Source: Sporosarcina sp. P2 (GTDB taxonomy: Bacteria > Bacillota > Bacilli > Bacillales_A > Planococcaceae). From it: DNA of 64,000 nt. The notes beneath the pieces were generated by a model. It was not told the origin of the DNA. It saw only the letters and a program-made list of their open reading frames with translations, and searched no databases. Shown here piece by piece: positions 35,991 through 48,904 of this stretch. Location of the stretch: contig NZ_PDYY01000005.1 of NCBI RefSeq assembly GCF_002743255.1, positions 1 through 64,000 on the forward strand. Reading direction: 5' to 3'. Within the stretch, counting starts at the first letter, position 1; every line of letters starts with the position of its first letter. The position numbers were made by a program, and so were the translations under genes.

Positions 35991-36895
35991 TGGAAAGAAT
36001 TGAATATGAAATAACTGAAGAACTTACAGGCAATCGAATAGATAAAGCATTGGCTACCCTTCAACCGGACTGGTCCCGTACACAAATCCAGCAATGGGTG
36101 AAAGAAGAACATGTTAAGGTAAATGGCAGTGCAGTTAAGCCGAACTATAAAGTCAAGACAGCCGATAAGCTTACTGTCGAGCAGCCAGAAATCGAGGAGT
36201 ATGATGTTGAAGCTGAAAATTTACAACTTGAAATCGTATACGAGGATCAAGATGTATTGGTTGTCAACAAACCTGTAGGAATGGTGGTTCATCCATCGGC
36301 GGGGCATGTAAGTGGTACTCTAGTTAATGGATTGATGTACCAGGTGACAGATTTATCAGGCATCAATGGTATCATGCGACCGGGTATCGTACACCGTATT
36401 GATAAAGATACTTCGGGGTTATTGATGGTAGCAAAAAATGATAAAGCGCATGTTTCATTAGTTAATCAGCTCGTCGCGAAATCGGTTAATCGGGTATATA
36501 CTGCTTTAGTTCACGGACATATTCCGCATGATAACGGCACAATAGATGCACCAATCGGACGTGACAAGCGTGATCGTCAACGAATGGCGGTCGTGGATGA
36601 CGGGAAAAATGCTGTTACACACTTTAAGGTTCTAGAACGTTTTGGCGCATATACATTGGTTGAATGTCGTCTGGAAACAGGTAGAACTCACCAGATTCGT
36701 GTGCATATGAAATACATTGGGTATCCCCTGGTAGGAGATCCTAAATACGGCCAAAGAAAAACAATCGATTTTGGCGGTCAAGTACTGCATGCGGGTACTG
36801 TTGGGTTTAATCACCCTACAACGGATGAATATATGGAGTTTACTGCACCATTGCCTGAAAATTTCCAACAGTTACTAAATGAATTACGTTCTTAA
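35990..36895 (+). CDS. ylyB: RluD-type 23S rRNA pseudouridine synthase (YlyB)
   Basis: 301 residues. N-terminal S4 domain (about 15-75) and RluA-family catalytic domain with HRIDKDTSGLL, where Asp140 is the likely catalytic residue. It probably modifies 23S rRNA helix 69 positions as RluD does. It is translationally coupled to lspA. Confidence 0.94.
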   Translation: MERIEYEITEELTGNRIDKALATLQPDWSRTQIQQWVKEEHVKVNGSAVKPNYKVKTADKLTVEQPEIEEYDVEAENLQLEIVYEDQDVLVVNKPVGMVVHPSAGHVSGTLVNGLMYQVTDLSGINGIMRPGIVHRIDKDTSGLLMVAKNDKAHVSLVNQLVAKSVNRVYTALVHGHIPHDNGTIDAPIGRDKRDRQRMAVVDDGKNAVTHFKVLERFGAYTLVECRLETGRTHQIRVHMKYIGYPLVGDPKYGQRKTIDFGGQVLHAGTVGFNHPTTDEYMEFTAPLPENFQQLLNELRS

Positions 36896-36901
36896 TAGGC
36901 G

Positions 36902-36931
36902 TTGACAAACGTTTAGTAAGGGATGTATACT
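36902..36931 (+). promoter_or_regulatory. sigma-A promoter of the pyr operon
   Basis: TTGACA (36902-36907), 18-nt spacer, TATACT (36926-36931), right after the ylyB stop. Confidence 0.85.
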
Positions 36932-36955
36932 CTTAATAAGCAATTGAATAGCGAT

Positions 36956-37671
<716 letters not shown>

Positions 37672-37691
37672 AAAGCTGGGAGAAATGATAG

Positions 37692-38978
37692 ATGAGTGTA
37701 AAAGTATTGGATGTACATGAAAAACCGCAACCTATTCGTTGGCTGGTACTGAGTTTGCAACATATGTTCGCTATGTTTGGCGCGACAATCTTGGTACCAC
37801 AATTAGTAGGCTTAAGCCCTGCTATTGCGCTATTAACGAGTGGGATTGCAACCATTGTATTTATTATTGTGACGAAGTTTCAAGTTCCGGCCTATCTAGG
37901 CTCTTCATTCGCTTTTATTGTACCCATTCAGATGGCGACGCAATCTGGCGGTATCGGCAGTGCAATGATAGGTAGTATGTTCGTAGCATTGGTCTATGCG
38001 ATTATATCGTTACTGATTTATAAAACAGGCTATAACTGGATCATGAAATTATTGCCACCCATCGTTGTGGGACCGGTCATAATGGTGATTGGATTGGCGC
38101 TCGCACCGACAGCCGTAAATATGGCCAGCACGATCAATGTTGACGGAGCGGATGTTTATAGCGGCTTACACTTTTCGGCGGCTCTAGTAACACTTGCTTC
38201 TGCAGTATTTTGCTTAATGTTCTTTAAAGGAATTATCAGCTTGATGCCAGTACTTATAGGAATCGTAGTGGGGTACATCTACTCTGCGTTCATCGGTATT
38301 CTAGATTTCAGCAAAGTTGTAGAAGCCAAGTGGTTTGCGGTACCGGAGATGCTGATTCCTGGTGTGGATTATGAATTTGTCGTAACACCGACACTTCTGA
38401 TCATTATGGTGCCAATAGCGATTGTCACGATCTCTGAGCATATAGGACACCAGTTGGTACTAGGTAAAGTAGTAGATCGCAATTATATTGAAAGTCCTGG
38501 ATTACACAGATCATTGCTTGGTGATGGACTGGGCACGCTTATGAGTGGACTAGTCGGAGGACCACCTAAAACTACGTATGGAGAAAATATCGGTGTACTT
38601 GCTATCACGCGGGTTTATAGTGTGTATGTGATCATGGGGGCTGCGGTATTTGCGATACTCTTCTCCTTCATAGGCAAAATTATGGCGTTGATCGCTACGA
38701 TTCCTACAGCAGTACTTGGGGGGATATCCATTCTGTTGTTCGGTATCATCGCTTCATCAGGAATACGGATGCTTATCGACCACAAGATCGATTTTGATAA
38801 TCAACGAAATCTAGTTATCGCGTCCATCATCCTAGTCATCGGAATCGGTGGAGCGACTGTCAATATAAGTGAAACATTCCAAATCGGCGGTATGGCACTG
38901 TCAGCAATTGTCGGCGTTCTGTTAAATCTCGTGTTGCCAGGTAAAACAGATGATACTTTGATGGATCGGGAAGAATAG
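37692..38978 (+). CDS. pyrP: uracil permease
   Basis: 428 residues, NCS2 (nucleobase:cation symporter 2) family with about 12-14 membrane helices. The family motif region is PTTYGENIGVL-like (GGPPKTTYGENIGV). It imports uracil. Only 20 bp separate it from pyrR, so there is no room for the second attenuator found here in B. subtilis. Confidence 0.95.
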   Translation: MSVKVLDVHEKPQPIRWLVLSLQHMFAMFGATILVPQLVGLSPAIALLTSGIATIVFIIVTKFQVPAYLGSSFAFIVPIQMATQSGGIGSAMIGSMFVALVYAIISLLIYKTGYNWIMKLLPPIVVGPVIMVIGLALAPTAVNMASTINVDGADVYSGLHFSAALVTLASAVFCLMFFKGIISLMPVLIGIVVGYIYSAFIGILDFSKVVEAKWFAVPEMLIPGVDYEFVVTPTLLIIMVPIAIVTISEHIGHQLVLGKVVDRNYIESPGLHRSLLGDGLGTLMSGLVGGPPKTTYGENIGVLAITRVYSVYVIMGAAVFAILFSFIGKIMALIATIPTAVLGGISILLFGIIASSGIRMLIDHKIDFDNQRNLVIASIILVIGIGGATVNISETFQIGGMALSAIVGVLLNLVLPGKTDDTLMDREE

Positions 38979-39032
38979 AAAAAAAGCAGTTCGTGCATGA
39001 ATTACTTGCATTTCGTGAAGGAGGAACATCTG

Positions 39033-39911
39033 ATGGAACATTTAGTTTCAATGAAAGACCTGACAGTTGAAGAGATCATGCTCATACTCGATAGGGCAGC
39101 GATTTTTAAGCGGCTGGGCTTCAGGGAATTGCCTGGAACATATACCGTCTGCAACTTGTTTTTTGAACCTAGTACGAGAACAAAAACGAGTTTTGAAATG
39201 GCAGAACGTAAAGTAGGCGCGCAAATCATTCCTTTTGAGACGAGTTTCTCGAGTACTTTAAAAGGAGAATCTTTGTATGATACGATTAGGACGTTGGAAG
39301 CAATTGGGTTGGATGCTCTAGTCATTCGTCATCCAGCCGATGGTTTCTATGAAGAATTGATAAAACGTACGAATGTTGCCATCATTAATGCAGGAGACGG
39401 ATCAGGTCAGCATCCGACACAATCTTTGCTCGACATCTTCACGATTCAAGAAGAATTCGGACATTTTGCAGGACTGAAAGTATTGATTGCGGGGGATATC
39501 GCCCACAGTCGTGTAGCTCGCTCAAATGCGGAAGCTTTGCGGAAGCTCGGAGCTGAAGTCACGTTCCTCTGCCCACCGGAATGGGCAGGAGAATTCGACA
39601 GTGTTGACAACTGGGATGAAGTGATTGAAACGAGTGATGTCGTTATGCTGCTTCGCGTACAACATGAGCGTCACAATACAGAGATGGCTTATACGAAAGC
39701 TGCTTATCATGAGCAATATGGTCTCACTATAGAACGGGCTGCAAGAATGAAAAAAGGTGCAATCATCATGCATCCTGCTCCAGTGAATCGTGATGTAGAA
39801 ATAGCGGATAGTTTAATAGAGAGTCCGCAATCACGAATTTTTAAACAGGTAGAAAACGGCGTCTATATTCGGGCAGCTGTTCTAGAACTTATTTTGAAGG
39901 GGCGGAAGTAA
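39033..39911 (+). CDS. pyrB: aspartate carbamoyltransferase catalytic subunit
   Basis: 292 residues from ATG 39033 ([10 protein letters not shown]), with AAGGAGG upstream; twelve in-frame codons before it belong to the leader. The carbamoyl-phosphate loop STRTKTSFE is near the N-terminus. It condenses carbamoyl phosphate with aspartate. It lies 54 bp after pyrP, with no attenuator between them. Confidence 0.96.
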   Translation: MEHLVSMKDLTVEEIMLILDRAAIFKRLGFRELPGTYTVCNLFFEPSTRTKTSFEMAERKVGAQIIPFETSFSSTLKGESLYDTIRTLEAIGLDALVIRHPADGFYEELIKRTNVAIINAGDGSGQHPTQSLLDIFTIQEEFGHFAGLKVLIAGDIAHSRVARSNAEALRKLGAEVTFLCPPEWAGEFDSVDNWDEVIETSDVVMLLRVQHERHNTEMAYTKAAYHEQYGLTIERAARMKKGAIIMHPAPVNRDVEIADSLIESPQSRIFKQVENGVYIRAAVLELILKGRK

Positions 39912-39912
39912 T

Positions 39913-41190
39913 ATGAACACGTTAATTCAACAAGTGCAAATGGTAAACGAGGAAGGCCAGATCGTCGAAACGGACATTAAAATTGCAGACGGAAAGATTT
40001 TGGAAATTGGTAATCAACTAGGTACAGCCGGATGTGAAGTAATTGAAGGAAAAGGGTTACTTGTATCACCAGGGTTCATCGATGTACACGTTCATTTGCG
40101 CGAGCCGGGTGGAGAACATAAAGAAACAATTGAAACAGGTACCCATTCAGCTGCAAAAGGCGGATATACAACCATTTGTCCAATGCCGAATACACGTCCA
40201 GTACCAGACACAAAAGAAAATCTTGAAAAAATCAACACATTAATTAAAGATCATGCTAAGATTCGTGTGCTCCCTTATGCGTCCATCACCATCAGAGAAG
40301 CGGGAAAAGAACGTACCAATCTGTCTGAATTAAAAGAACACGGCGCATTTGCGTTCACGGACGATGGCGTAGGTGTACAAGAAGCCGGCATGATGTATGA
40401 AGCAATGCAAGAAGCAGCGAAGATCGATATGGCTATTGTGGCACACTGCGAAGACAACACACTAATCTATGGTGGGGCAATGCATGAAGGGAAACGTAAT
40501 AAAGAACTTGGACTACCAGGAATTCCTTCTATTGCAGAATCCGTACATATTGCACGAGATATTTTACTAGCAGAAGCGGCAGGCGCACATTACCACGTTT
40601 GTCATGTTAGCACGAAAGAATCAGTTCGCGTAATCCGTGACGCAAAAAAAGCTGGTATTCATGTGACAGCAGAAGTCAGCCCCCACCATTTGTTATTAAC
40701 AGAAGATGATGTACCCGGAGACGATGCGGACTGGAAGATGAATCCGCCACTACGCGCCATCGAAGACCGCGATGCATTACGTGAAGGCTTGATGGATGGG
40801 ACATTGGACTGTATCGCAACCGATCACGCACCGCATACAGCAGATGAAAAAGCAGTAGGTATTGCAAAAGCACCATTCGGCATCACAGGATTAGAAACAG
40901 CATTTCCCTTACTATATACAAACTTCGTAAAGCCAGGATATTGGACACTCAAACAACTTCTTGACTGGATGACAGTAAAACCTGCCGAAGTGTTCAACTT
41001 GCCATACGGTAAGCTTGAAGTAGGAGCTGAAGCAGATCTCGTATTACTGGATCTAGAAAAGCAACAAAAAATCGATCGTACGACATTTGTTTCAAAAGGT
41101 AAGAACACACCATTTGACGGAGTAGAATGCGCTGGATGGCCTGTAATGACAATTTTCGGTGGGAACATCGTATGGAAGGATGGTCAATGA
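39913..41190 (+). CDS. pyrC: dihydroorotase
   Basis: 425 residues, amidohydrolase fold. The metal-binding motif [11 protein letters not shown] has His59 and His61; later ligands are in AHCED and CHVSTKE, with ATDHAPH (DHAP) downstream. It cyclises carbamoyl-aspartate. It starts 1 bp after the pyrB stop and overlaps pyrAA as ATGA. Confidence 0.97.
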   Translation: MNTLIQQVQMVNEEGQIVETDIKIADGKILEIGNQLGTAGCEVIEGKGLLVSPGFIDVHVHLREPGGEHKETIETGTHSAAKGGYTTICPMPNTRPVPDTKENLEKINTLIKDHAKIRVLPYASITIREAGKERTNLSELKEHGAFAFTDDGVGVQEAGMMYEAMQEAAKIDMAIVAHCEDNTLIYGGAMHEGKRNKELGLPGIPSIAESVHIARDILLAEAAGAHYHVCHVSTKESVRVIRDAKKAGIHVTAEVSPHHLLLTEDDVPGDDADWKMNPPLRAIEDRDALREGLMDGTLDCIATDHAPHTADEKAVGIAKAPFGITGLETAFPLLYTNFVKPGYWTLKQLLDWMTVKPAEVFNLPYGKLEVGAEADLVLLDLEKQQKIDRTTFVSKGKNTPFDGVECAGWPVMTIFGGNIVWKDGQ

Positions 41191-42290
41191 TGACAAAAAG
41201 ATACTTAGTATTGGAAGACGGTTCCATTTTTGAAGGAAAAGCATTCGGAGCAGAAAGTGCTTCGATAGGGGAAACGGTATTTGCAACAGGTATGACAGGC
41301 TATCAGGAGACAATTTCAAGTCCTTCAGGTTGTGGACAAATTATCGTAATGACGTATCCATTGATCGGTAACTACGGAATTAACCGAGACGATTATGAAT
41401 CTATCGACTTAGCAATCAACGGCTTAGTCGTTAGAGAGCTAACAGAAGAGCCTTCAAATTTCCGGAGCGGCATGTCACTAGGAGACTTGTTAATATTAAA
41501 AGGAATCCCAGGTATCCAGGAGATTGATACTCGTAAACTAACGCGTCTATTACGTGAAAAAGGTGCGCTACGCGGTAAATTAACAGCTGCAGGAGAAGAG
41601 ATCGATACCGATTCAACTGTTGCAGAACTTCAACAATACGAACTGCCAAAAGATTTGGTTGCGAAAGTATCTACAAAACGTCCATATCCATCCCCAGGCT
41701 TAGGTAAGCGTGTCGTCGTTATTGACTATGGCATTAAACATGGCATTTTACGCGAATTAAATAAAAAAGATTGCGATGTCATCGTTGTACCTTATGATAT
41801 ATCGGCAAAAGAAATATTAGCATTGTTCCCAGATGGTATTTTATTATCAAATGGACCAGGAAACCCTGAGGATGTAGAAGGGGCAGTCGAAACTATCAAA
41901 GAATTACTAGGCAAGAAGCCTATCTTCGGTATCGGACTTGGTCATCAATTATTCGCACTAGCATGCGGTGCGAAAACGGCGAAGATGAAGAACAGTCATA
42001 TTGGCGGCAACTATCCAGTAAAAGACTTGATTACGAATCGTACCGATCTCACATCACAAAGTCATGGATATGAAGTACTTGAAGACTCTTTAGCAGGAAC
42101 GGGTCTCGAAGTGACACATATTGCATTGAATGATAAGTGTATTGAAGGGCTTCGAAGTGAGAAGCTAGAAGCATTTACTGTTCAGTTCCACCCGGAAGCT
42201 TCACCAGGGCCACAAGATTCTAGCTATATATTCGAACGTTTTATTCAATTGATGACTGCAAGCAACCGAAAGGAGAATACTAATGCCTAA
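41187..42290 (+). CDS. pyrAA: carbamoyl-phosphate synthase small subunit, glutaminase nucleophile missing
   Basis: 367 residues from tandem ATGs 41187/41190, overlapping the pyrC stop. An N-terminal CPSase_sm domain is followed by a class I glutamine amidotransferase domain. SNGPGNP and HPEASPGP (the His and Glu of the triad) are present. The nucleophile elbow, FGICLGHQ in E. coli and B. subtilis, reads FGIGLGHQ here, with Gly250 (codon GGA) replacing the Cys. A Cys codon (TGT/TGC) needs two changes to become GGA, so one read error cannot explain it. The nearby QNHG glutamine-site motif reads QSHG (Asn to Ser). The enzyme is predicted not to hydrolyse glutamine and to rely on free ammonia; the structural role with PyrAB is probably kept. 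Confidence 0.95.
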   Translation: MMTKRYLVLEDGSIFEGKAFGAESASIGETVFATGMTGYQETISSPSGCGQIIVMTYPLIGNYGINRDDYESIDLAINGLVVRELTEEPSNFRSGMSLGDLLILKGIPGIQEIDTRKLTRLLREKGALRGKLTAAGEEIDTDSTVAELQQYELPKDLVAKVSTKRPYPSPGLGKRVVVIDYGIKHGILRELNKKDCDVIVVPYDISAKEILALFPDGILLSNGPGNPEDVEGAVETIKELLGKKPIFGIGLGHQLFALACGAKTAKMKNSHIGGNYPVKDLITNRTDLTSQSHGYEVLEDSLAGTGLEVTHIALNDKCIEGLRSEKLEAFTVQFHPEASPGPQDSSYIFERFIQLMTASNRKENTNA

Positions 42291-45200
42291 ACGTACTGAC
42301 ATAAAATCTATCCTCGTGATTGGTTCAGGTCCGATTGTAATTGGACAAGCAGCAGAATTTGACTATGCAGGTACACAAGCCTGTTTATCTCTTAAAGAAG
42401 AAGGATACCGAGTTATTCTTATCAACTCTAACCCTGCAACCATTATGACTGACACAGAAATGGCAGATAAAGTATATATCGAGCCCATCACACTTGAATT
42501 CGTTAGCCGCATCATCCGTAAAGAACGCCCGGATGCACTACTTGCGACGTTAGGCGGACAAACTGGTTTAAACATGGCTATTGAATTACATGAATCAGGG
42601 ATCCTAGACGAATTAGGAATTGAGATTTTGGGTACTAAGCTGGATGCGATTCATAAAGCGGAAGACCGTGATTTGTTCCGTACATTAATGAATGAAATGG
42701 GTGAACCTGTTCCAGACAGTGAAATCATTCATAATATTGATGAAGCCTATGCATTCGTCAATGAAATTGGTTATCCAGTTATCGTTCGTCCTGCATTCAC
42801 GCTAGGTGGTACAGGTGGAGGAATTTGTCACAATGATGAAGATTTAGAAGAAATCGTAGCAAGTGGTTTGAAATATAGCCCAGTTACACAGTGTCTTCTA
42901 GAGAAATCCATCGCAGGCTTCAAGGAAATCGAATATGAGGTAATGCGTGACTCAGCAGATAATGCAATTGTCGTTTGTAATATGGAGAACGTCGATGCTG
43001 TCGGTATTCATACAGGAGATTCTATTGTAACGGCGCCATGCCAAACGTTGACGGACCGTGAAAACCAGATGCTTCGTAACGTATCGTTAAACATCATTCG
43101 TGAGTTAAAAATCGAAGGTGGCTGTAACGTACAGCTAGCACTTGATCCACATAGCTTTGATTATTACATTATTGAAGTGAACCCGCGTGTTAGTCGTTCA
43201 TCTGCATTAGCTTCCAAAGCAACGGGTTATCCAATTGCAAAACTAGCGGCGAAAATTGCTGTCGGATTGACGTTGGATGAAATGATGAATCCGGTAACAG
43301 GTAATACGTATGCTTGCTTTGAGCCGACACTGGACTATGTAGTCACTAAAATTCCACGTTGGCCTTTCGATAAGTTTGAATCAGCGAAGCGTAACTTGGG
43401 TACACAGATGAAAGCGACAGGGGAAGTAATGGCGATGGGCCGTACATTTGAAGAGTCCATCATGAAAGCTGTTCGGTCATTGGAAACAGGTCAATTCGAT
43501 TTGTCACTTCCAGGTGGAAATGAAATGTCTGATGAATGGATCGAACAACGAATTCGCAAGGCAGGCGACGAGCGTCTATTCTTCATTGGAGAAGCATTAC
43601 GTCGCGGTGTAACAATTGAAACATTACATGAATGGAGCGCAATCGATTTATTCTTCTTGCGTAAATTCGAAAATATCGTTCGTTATGAAGAGATATTGAA
43701 AGAGAATCCATACGATACAGCCATTGGTTATAAAGCAAAACGTCTTGGCTTCCCAGATGTGACGATTGCGAAGTTATGGAAGACTACAGAACGTGATGTA
43801 TACGACTGGAGACAACAACAAGGATTAGTTCCTGTCTATAAGAAAGTGGATACATGCGCTGGGGAATATGAATCAGATACACCGTACTTCTATGGTACGT
43901 ACGAAGACGAAAATGAATCTGTAAAAACGGATAAGAAGAGCGTGATTGTTTTAGGTTCAGGTCCAATCCGAATTGGGCAAGGTGTAGAGTTCGACTATGC
44001 GACAGTGCATTGTGTATGGGCTATACAACAATCAGGTTATGAAGCGATCATTGTCAATAACAATCCTGAAACAGTTTCGACGGACTTCTCGATCTCTGAT
44101 AAGTTGTACTTCGAACCGTTAACAATTGAAGACGTCATGCATATCGTAGATCTTGAGCAACCTGAAGGCGTCATCGTACAGTTCGGTGGCCAGACAGCGA
44201 TCAACTTGGCTGATGAATTGGAAGCACGCGGAGTAAAAATTCTTGGTACATCACTTGAAGATATTGACCGTGCGGAAAATCGTGATAAATTTGAGAGTGC
44301 TTTGCATGAAATTGGTGTGCCACAACCACTTGGAAAGACCGCTTTATCAGTTCCAGAAGCAGTCGTTATTGCAAAAGAAATTGGCTATCCAGTCTTAGTC
44401 CGCCCGTCATATGTACTAGGTGGCCGTGCAATGGAAATCGTCTACTATGAAGAGGAATTACTTCAATACATGGAGAACGCGGTAAAAGCTAGTCCTGAAC
44501 ATCCGGTATTGATCGACCGTTACTTAACAGGAACGGAAATTGAAGTCGATGCAATTTGCGACGGTGAAACAGTTTTGATACCTGGCATCATGGAGCATAT
44601 CGAACGTGCAGGCGTTCACTCAGGTGACTCAATTGCAGTCTATCCTCCGCAAAACCTTTCACAGTCCATGATCGAAACGATTGCTGACTATACGAAACGT
44701 TTGGCTCTTGGGCTTAAAATTCGTGGTTTAATGAATATCCAGTTCGTTATTTCGGAAGGACAGGTGTATGTAATCGAAGTGAACCCGCGTTCTAGCCGTA
44801 CAGTACCATTCTTAAGTAAAATAACGAATATCCCGATGGCAAATGTCGCAACTCAAGCTATCTTGGGGAAATCCATCTTAGAACAAGGCTATACCGACGG
44901 ACTTGCAGAAGCACCAGCAGGCGTCTATGTCAAAGTACCGGTCTTCTCTTTCGCAAAACTTCGTCGTGTAGACATTACACTCGGGCCTGAAATGAAATCA
45001 ACAGGTGAAGTAATGGGTAAAGATATAACATTGGAGAAAGCATTGTACAAAGGCTTAGTAGCGGCAGGAATGGAAGTAAAAGAATACGGTACCGTGTTAA
45101 TGACAGTTTCCGATAAAGATAAAGAAGAAATTGTAGATATTGCAAAACGTTTCATTGAAACTGGCTATCGTATTGTGGCAACAGAAGGTACTGCTAAAGT

Positions 45201-45476
45201 ACTCGAAGCAGAAAATATCGAAGTGAAAACAGTAGGTAAAATTGGCACAGAAGGTCCGACGTTGATCGATGTGATCCAAAAAGGACAAGCACAATTGGTC
45301 ATCAACACATTGACTAAAGGAAAACAACCCGCACGAGATGGCTTTAGAATTCGCCGCGAAACAGTGGAGAATGGTGTTCCTTGTTTAACTTCGATTGATA
45401 CAGCTGCCGCGATGTTATCCGTAATCGAGTCCATGACATTCCAGACGGATGCAATGCCACAGCCGCAGGTGGTTCA

Positions 45477-45480
<4 letters not shown>
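42283..45480 (+). CDS. pyrAB: carbamoyl-phosphate synthase large subunit
   Basis: 1065 residues (B. subtilis 1071). Two homologous ATP-grasp halves, each with SGPIxIGQ..EFDYA (about 10-30 and 560-580), an oligomerisation domain, and a C-terminal MGS-like allosteric domain (about 930-1065) for UMP/PRPP control. It forms carbamoyl phosphate from bicarbonate, ammonia and 2 ATP. It overlaps pyrAA by 8 bp and pyrK by 4 bp. No catalytic damage is apparent. Confidence 0.97.
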
Positions 45481-47873
<2,393 letters not shown>

Positions 47874-47877
<4 letters not shown>

Positions 47878-48503
47878 CGAGAGAAAAAGAAGTTGCACAA
47901 ATCCTTTTAAATGTAGGAGCAGTAGCAATTAATCCAGAAGAGCCGTTCATTTGGGCCTCTGGGATCGAGTCACCTATCTACTGTGATAACCGCTTGACAA
48001 TGGCAGATCCGGTAGGGCGTAAAGAAATTGCTGAAGGGCTTGCGGCATTGATCCGCGTTCATTATCCTGAAACTACTGTAATTGCAGGAACGGCGACGGC
48101 AGGCATCCCCCACGCAGCGTGGGTTGCAGATATTTTGAAATTGCCTATGGTTTATATCCGATCTACAGCTAAAGCACATGGCAAGAGCCGTCAAATCGAG
48201 GGGAAAATTGAGGCGAATGCGAAGGCTGTTATTATTGAAGATTTAATCTCGACTGGTGGAAGTAGCTTAAATGCAGCGAATGCATTGATTGCAGAGGACG
48301 TGGAAGTATGTGGGATTGTCTCAATCTTTACATATGAGTTGCAAAAGGCTGACGAGAAGTTTGCGGAGGCGAATCTTTCTTATCATAGCTTGACAAACTT
48401 TGCGGCACTTGCTGAAGTAGCGAAGGAAGAAGGCGCGGTTAAGGAAGAGTCTATGAATGAATTGATGGAATGGCATACGAAGTTGAAGCTTGGCACGCTG
48501 TAA
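47874..48503 (+). CDS. pyrE: orotate phosphoribosyltransferase
   Basis: 209 residues from ATG 47874 (MTREKEVAQ), overlapping the pyrF stop. The PRPP-binding motif AVIIEDLISTGGSS is present. It makes OMP from orotate and PRPP. Last gene of the operon, followed by a terminator. Confidence 0.96.
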
Positions 48504-48514
48504 GTAAATAAATA

Positions 48515-48544
48515 AAAACGGTTCCCGTAATGGGAGCCGTTTTG
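48515..48544 (+). terminator. terminator of the pyr operon
   Basis: AAAACGGTTCCC pairs with GGGAGCCGTTTT around a 5-nt loop (one G-T pair), ending in T4. Confidence 0.85.
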
Positions 48545-48580
48545 CTTTCTAGAAGAAAGAGTGGTGAGTGGTTGGGCAAC

Positions 48581-48781
48581 GTTGATCGACGTTCCAGGCG
48601 GATGCTTTCCTGCGGGCATCAGTCCAGGGTCTCAAGGCTCATGCTCATAACGCTTCGCTTATAATCGCAGAAGTAATTGCTATTCCCGCGGGAAGAGCCG
48701 TCACGTAGAACGACTTTTGCGAGTAAAAGCGTAGTGTTAGGAGCACATCTTTGCACTCGCCGCCTTCCACTTTCGATCAAC
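48581..48781. repeat. dispersed palindromic element, 201 bp, with terminal inverted repeats
   Basis: It begins GTTGATCGACGTTCCAGGCGG and ends CCGCC...CGATCAAC, so the ends are inverted repeats. The middle contains, in reverse orientation, the core of the 50.8-kb copy (GGCTCATGCTCATAACGCTT, CGCTTATAATCGCAGAAG). A second core (GCGAGTAAAAGCG..., TTTGCAC) is in the other orientation, so two units look fused. There is no protein-coding content. It occupies most of the pyrE-rqcH gap (48545-48904). Confidence 0.75.
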
Positions 48782-48821
48782 TGGGGTCATTTTTTAATGT
48801 GGAACGATGATGCATCTTTAA

Positions 48822-48872
48822 AGAAAAAAGACAGAACAGAAACCTATAATAAAAGGAATTCACTTCTGTCTT
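48822..48872 (-). terminator. terminator of rqcH
   Basis: On the minus strand AAGACAGAA pairs with TTCTGTCTT (9 bp) across a 27-nt loop, followed by a T run. Confidence 0.6.
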
Positions 48873-48904
48873 AAGATGTTCAAAACATATAGCCATACAG
48901 TGCA

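Noticed and set aside
41127-41186. Upstream start for pyrAA inside pyrC
   Set aside because: The conserved N-terminus begins at [11 protein letters not shown]; the ATGA overlap at 41187 fits the operon's coupling pattern.
41187-42290. pyrAA as a pseudogene
   Set aside because: The frame is full length, all other motifs and operon overlaps are intact, so a functional change is more likely than decay.
48677-48874. Plus-strand frame of 65 codons between pyrE and rqcH
   Set aside because: Mostly inside the dispersed repeat; no start site and no family resemblance.
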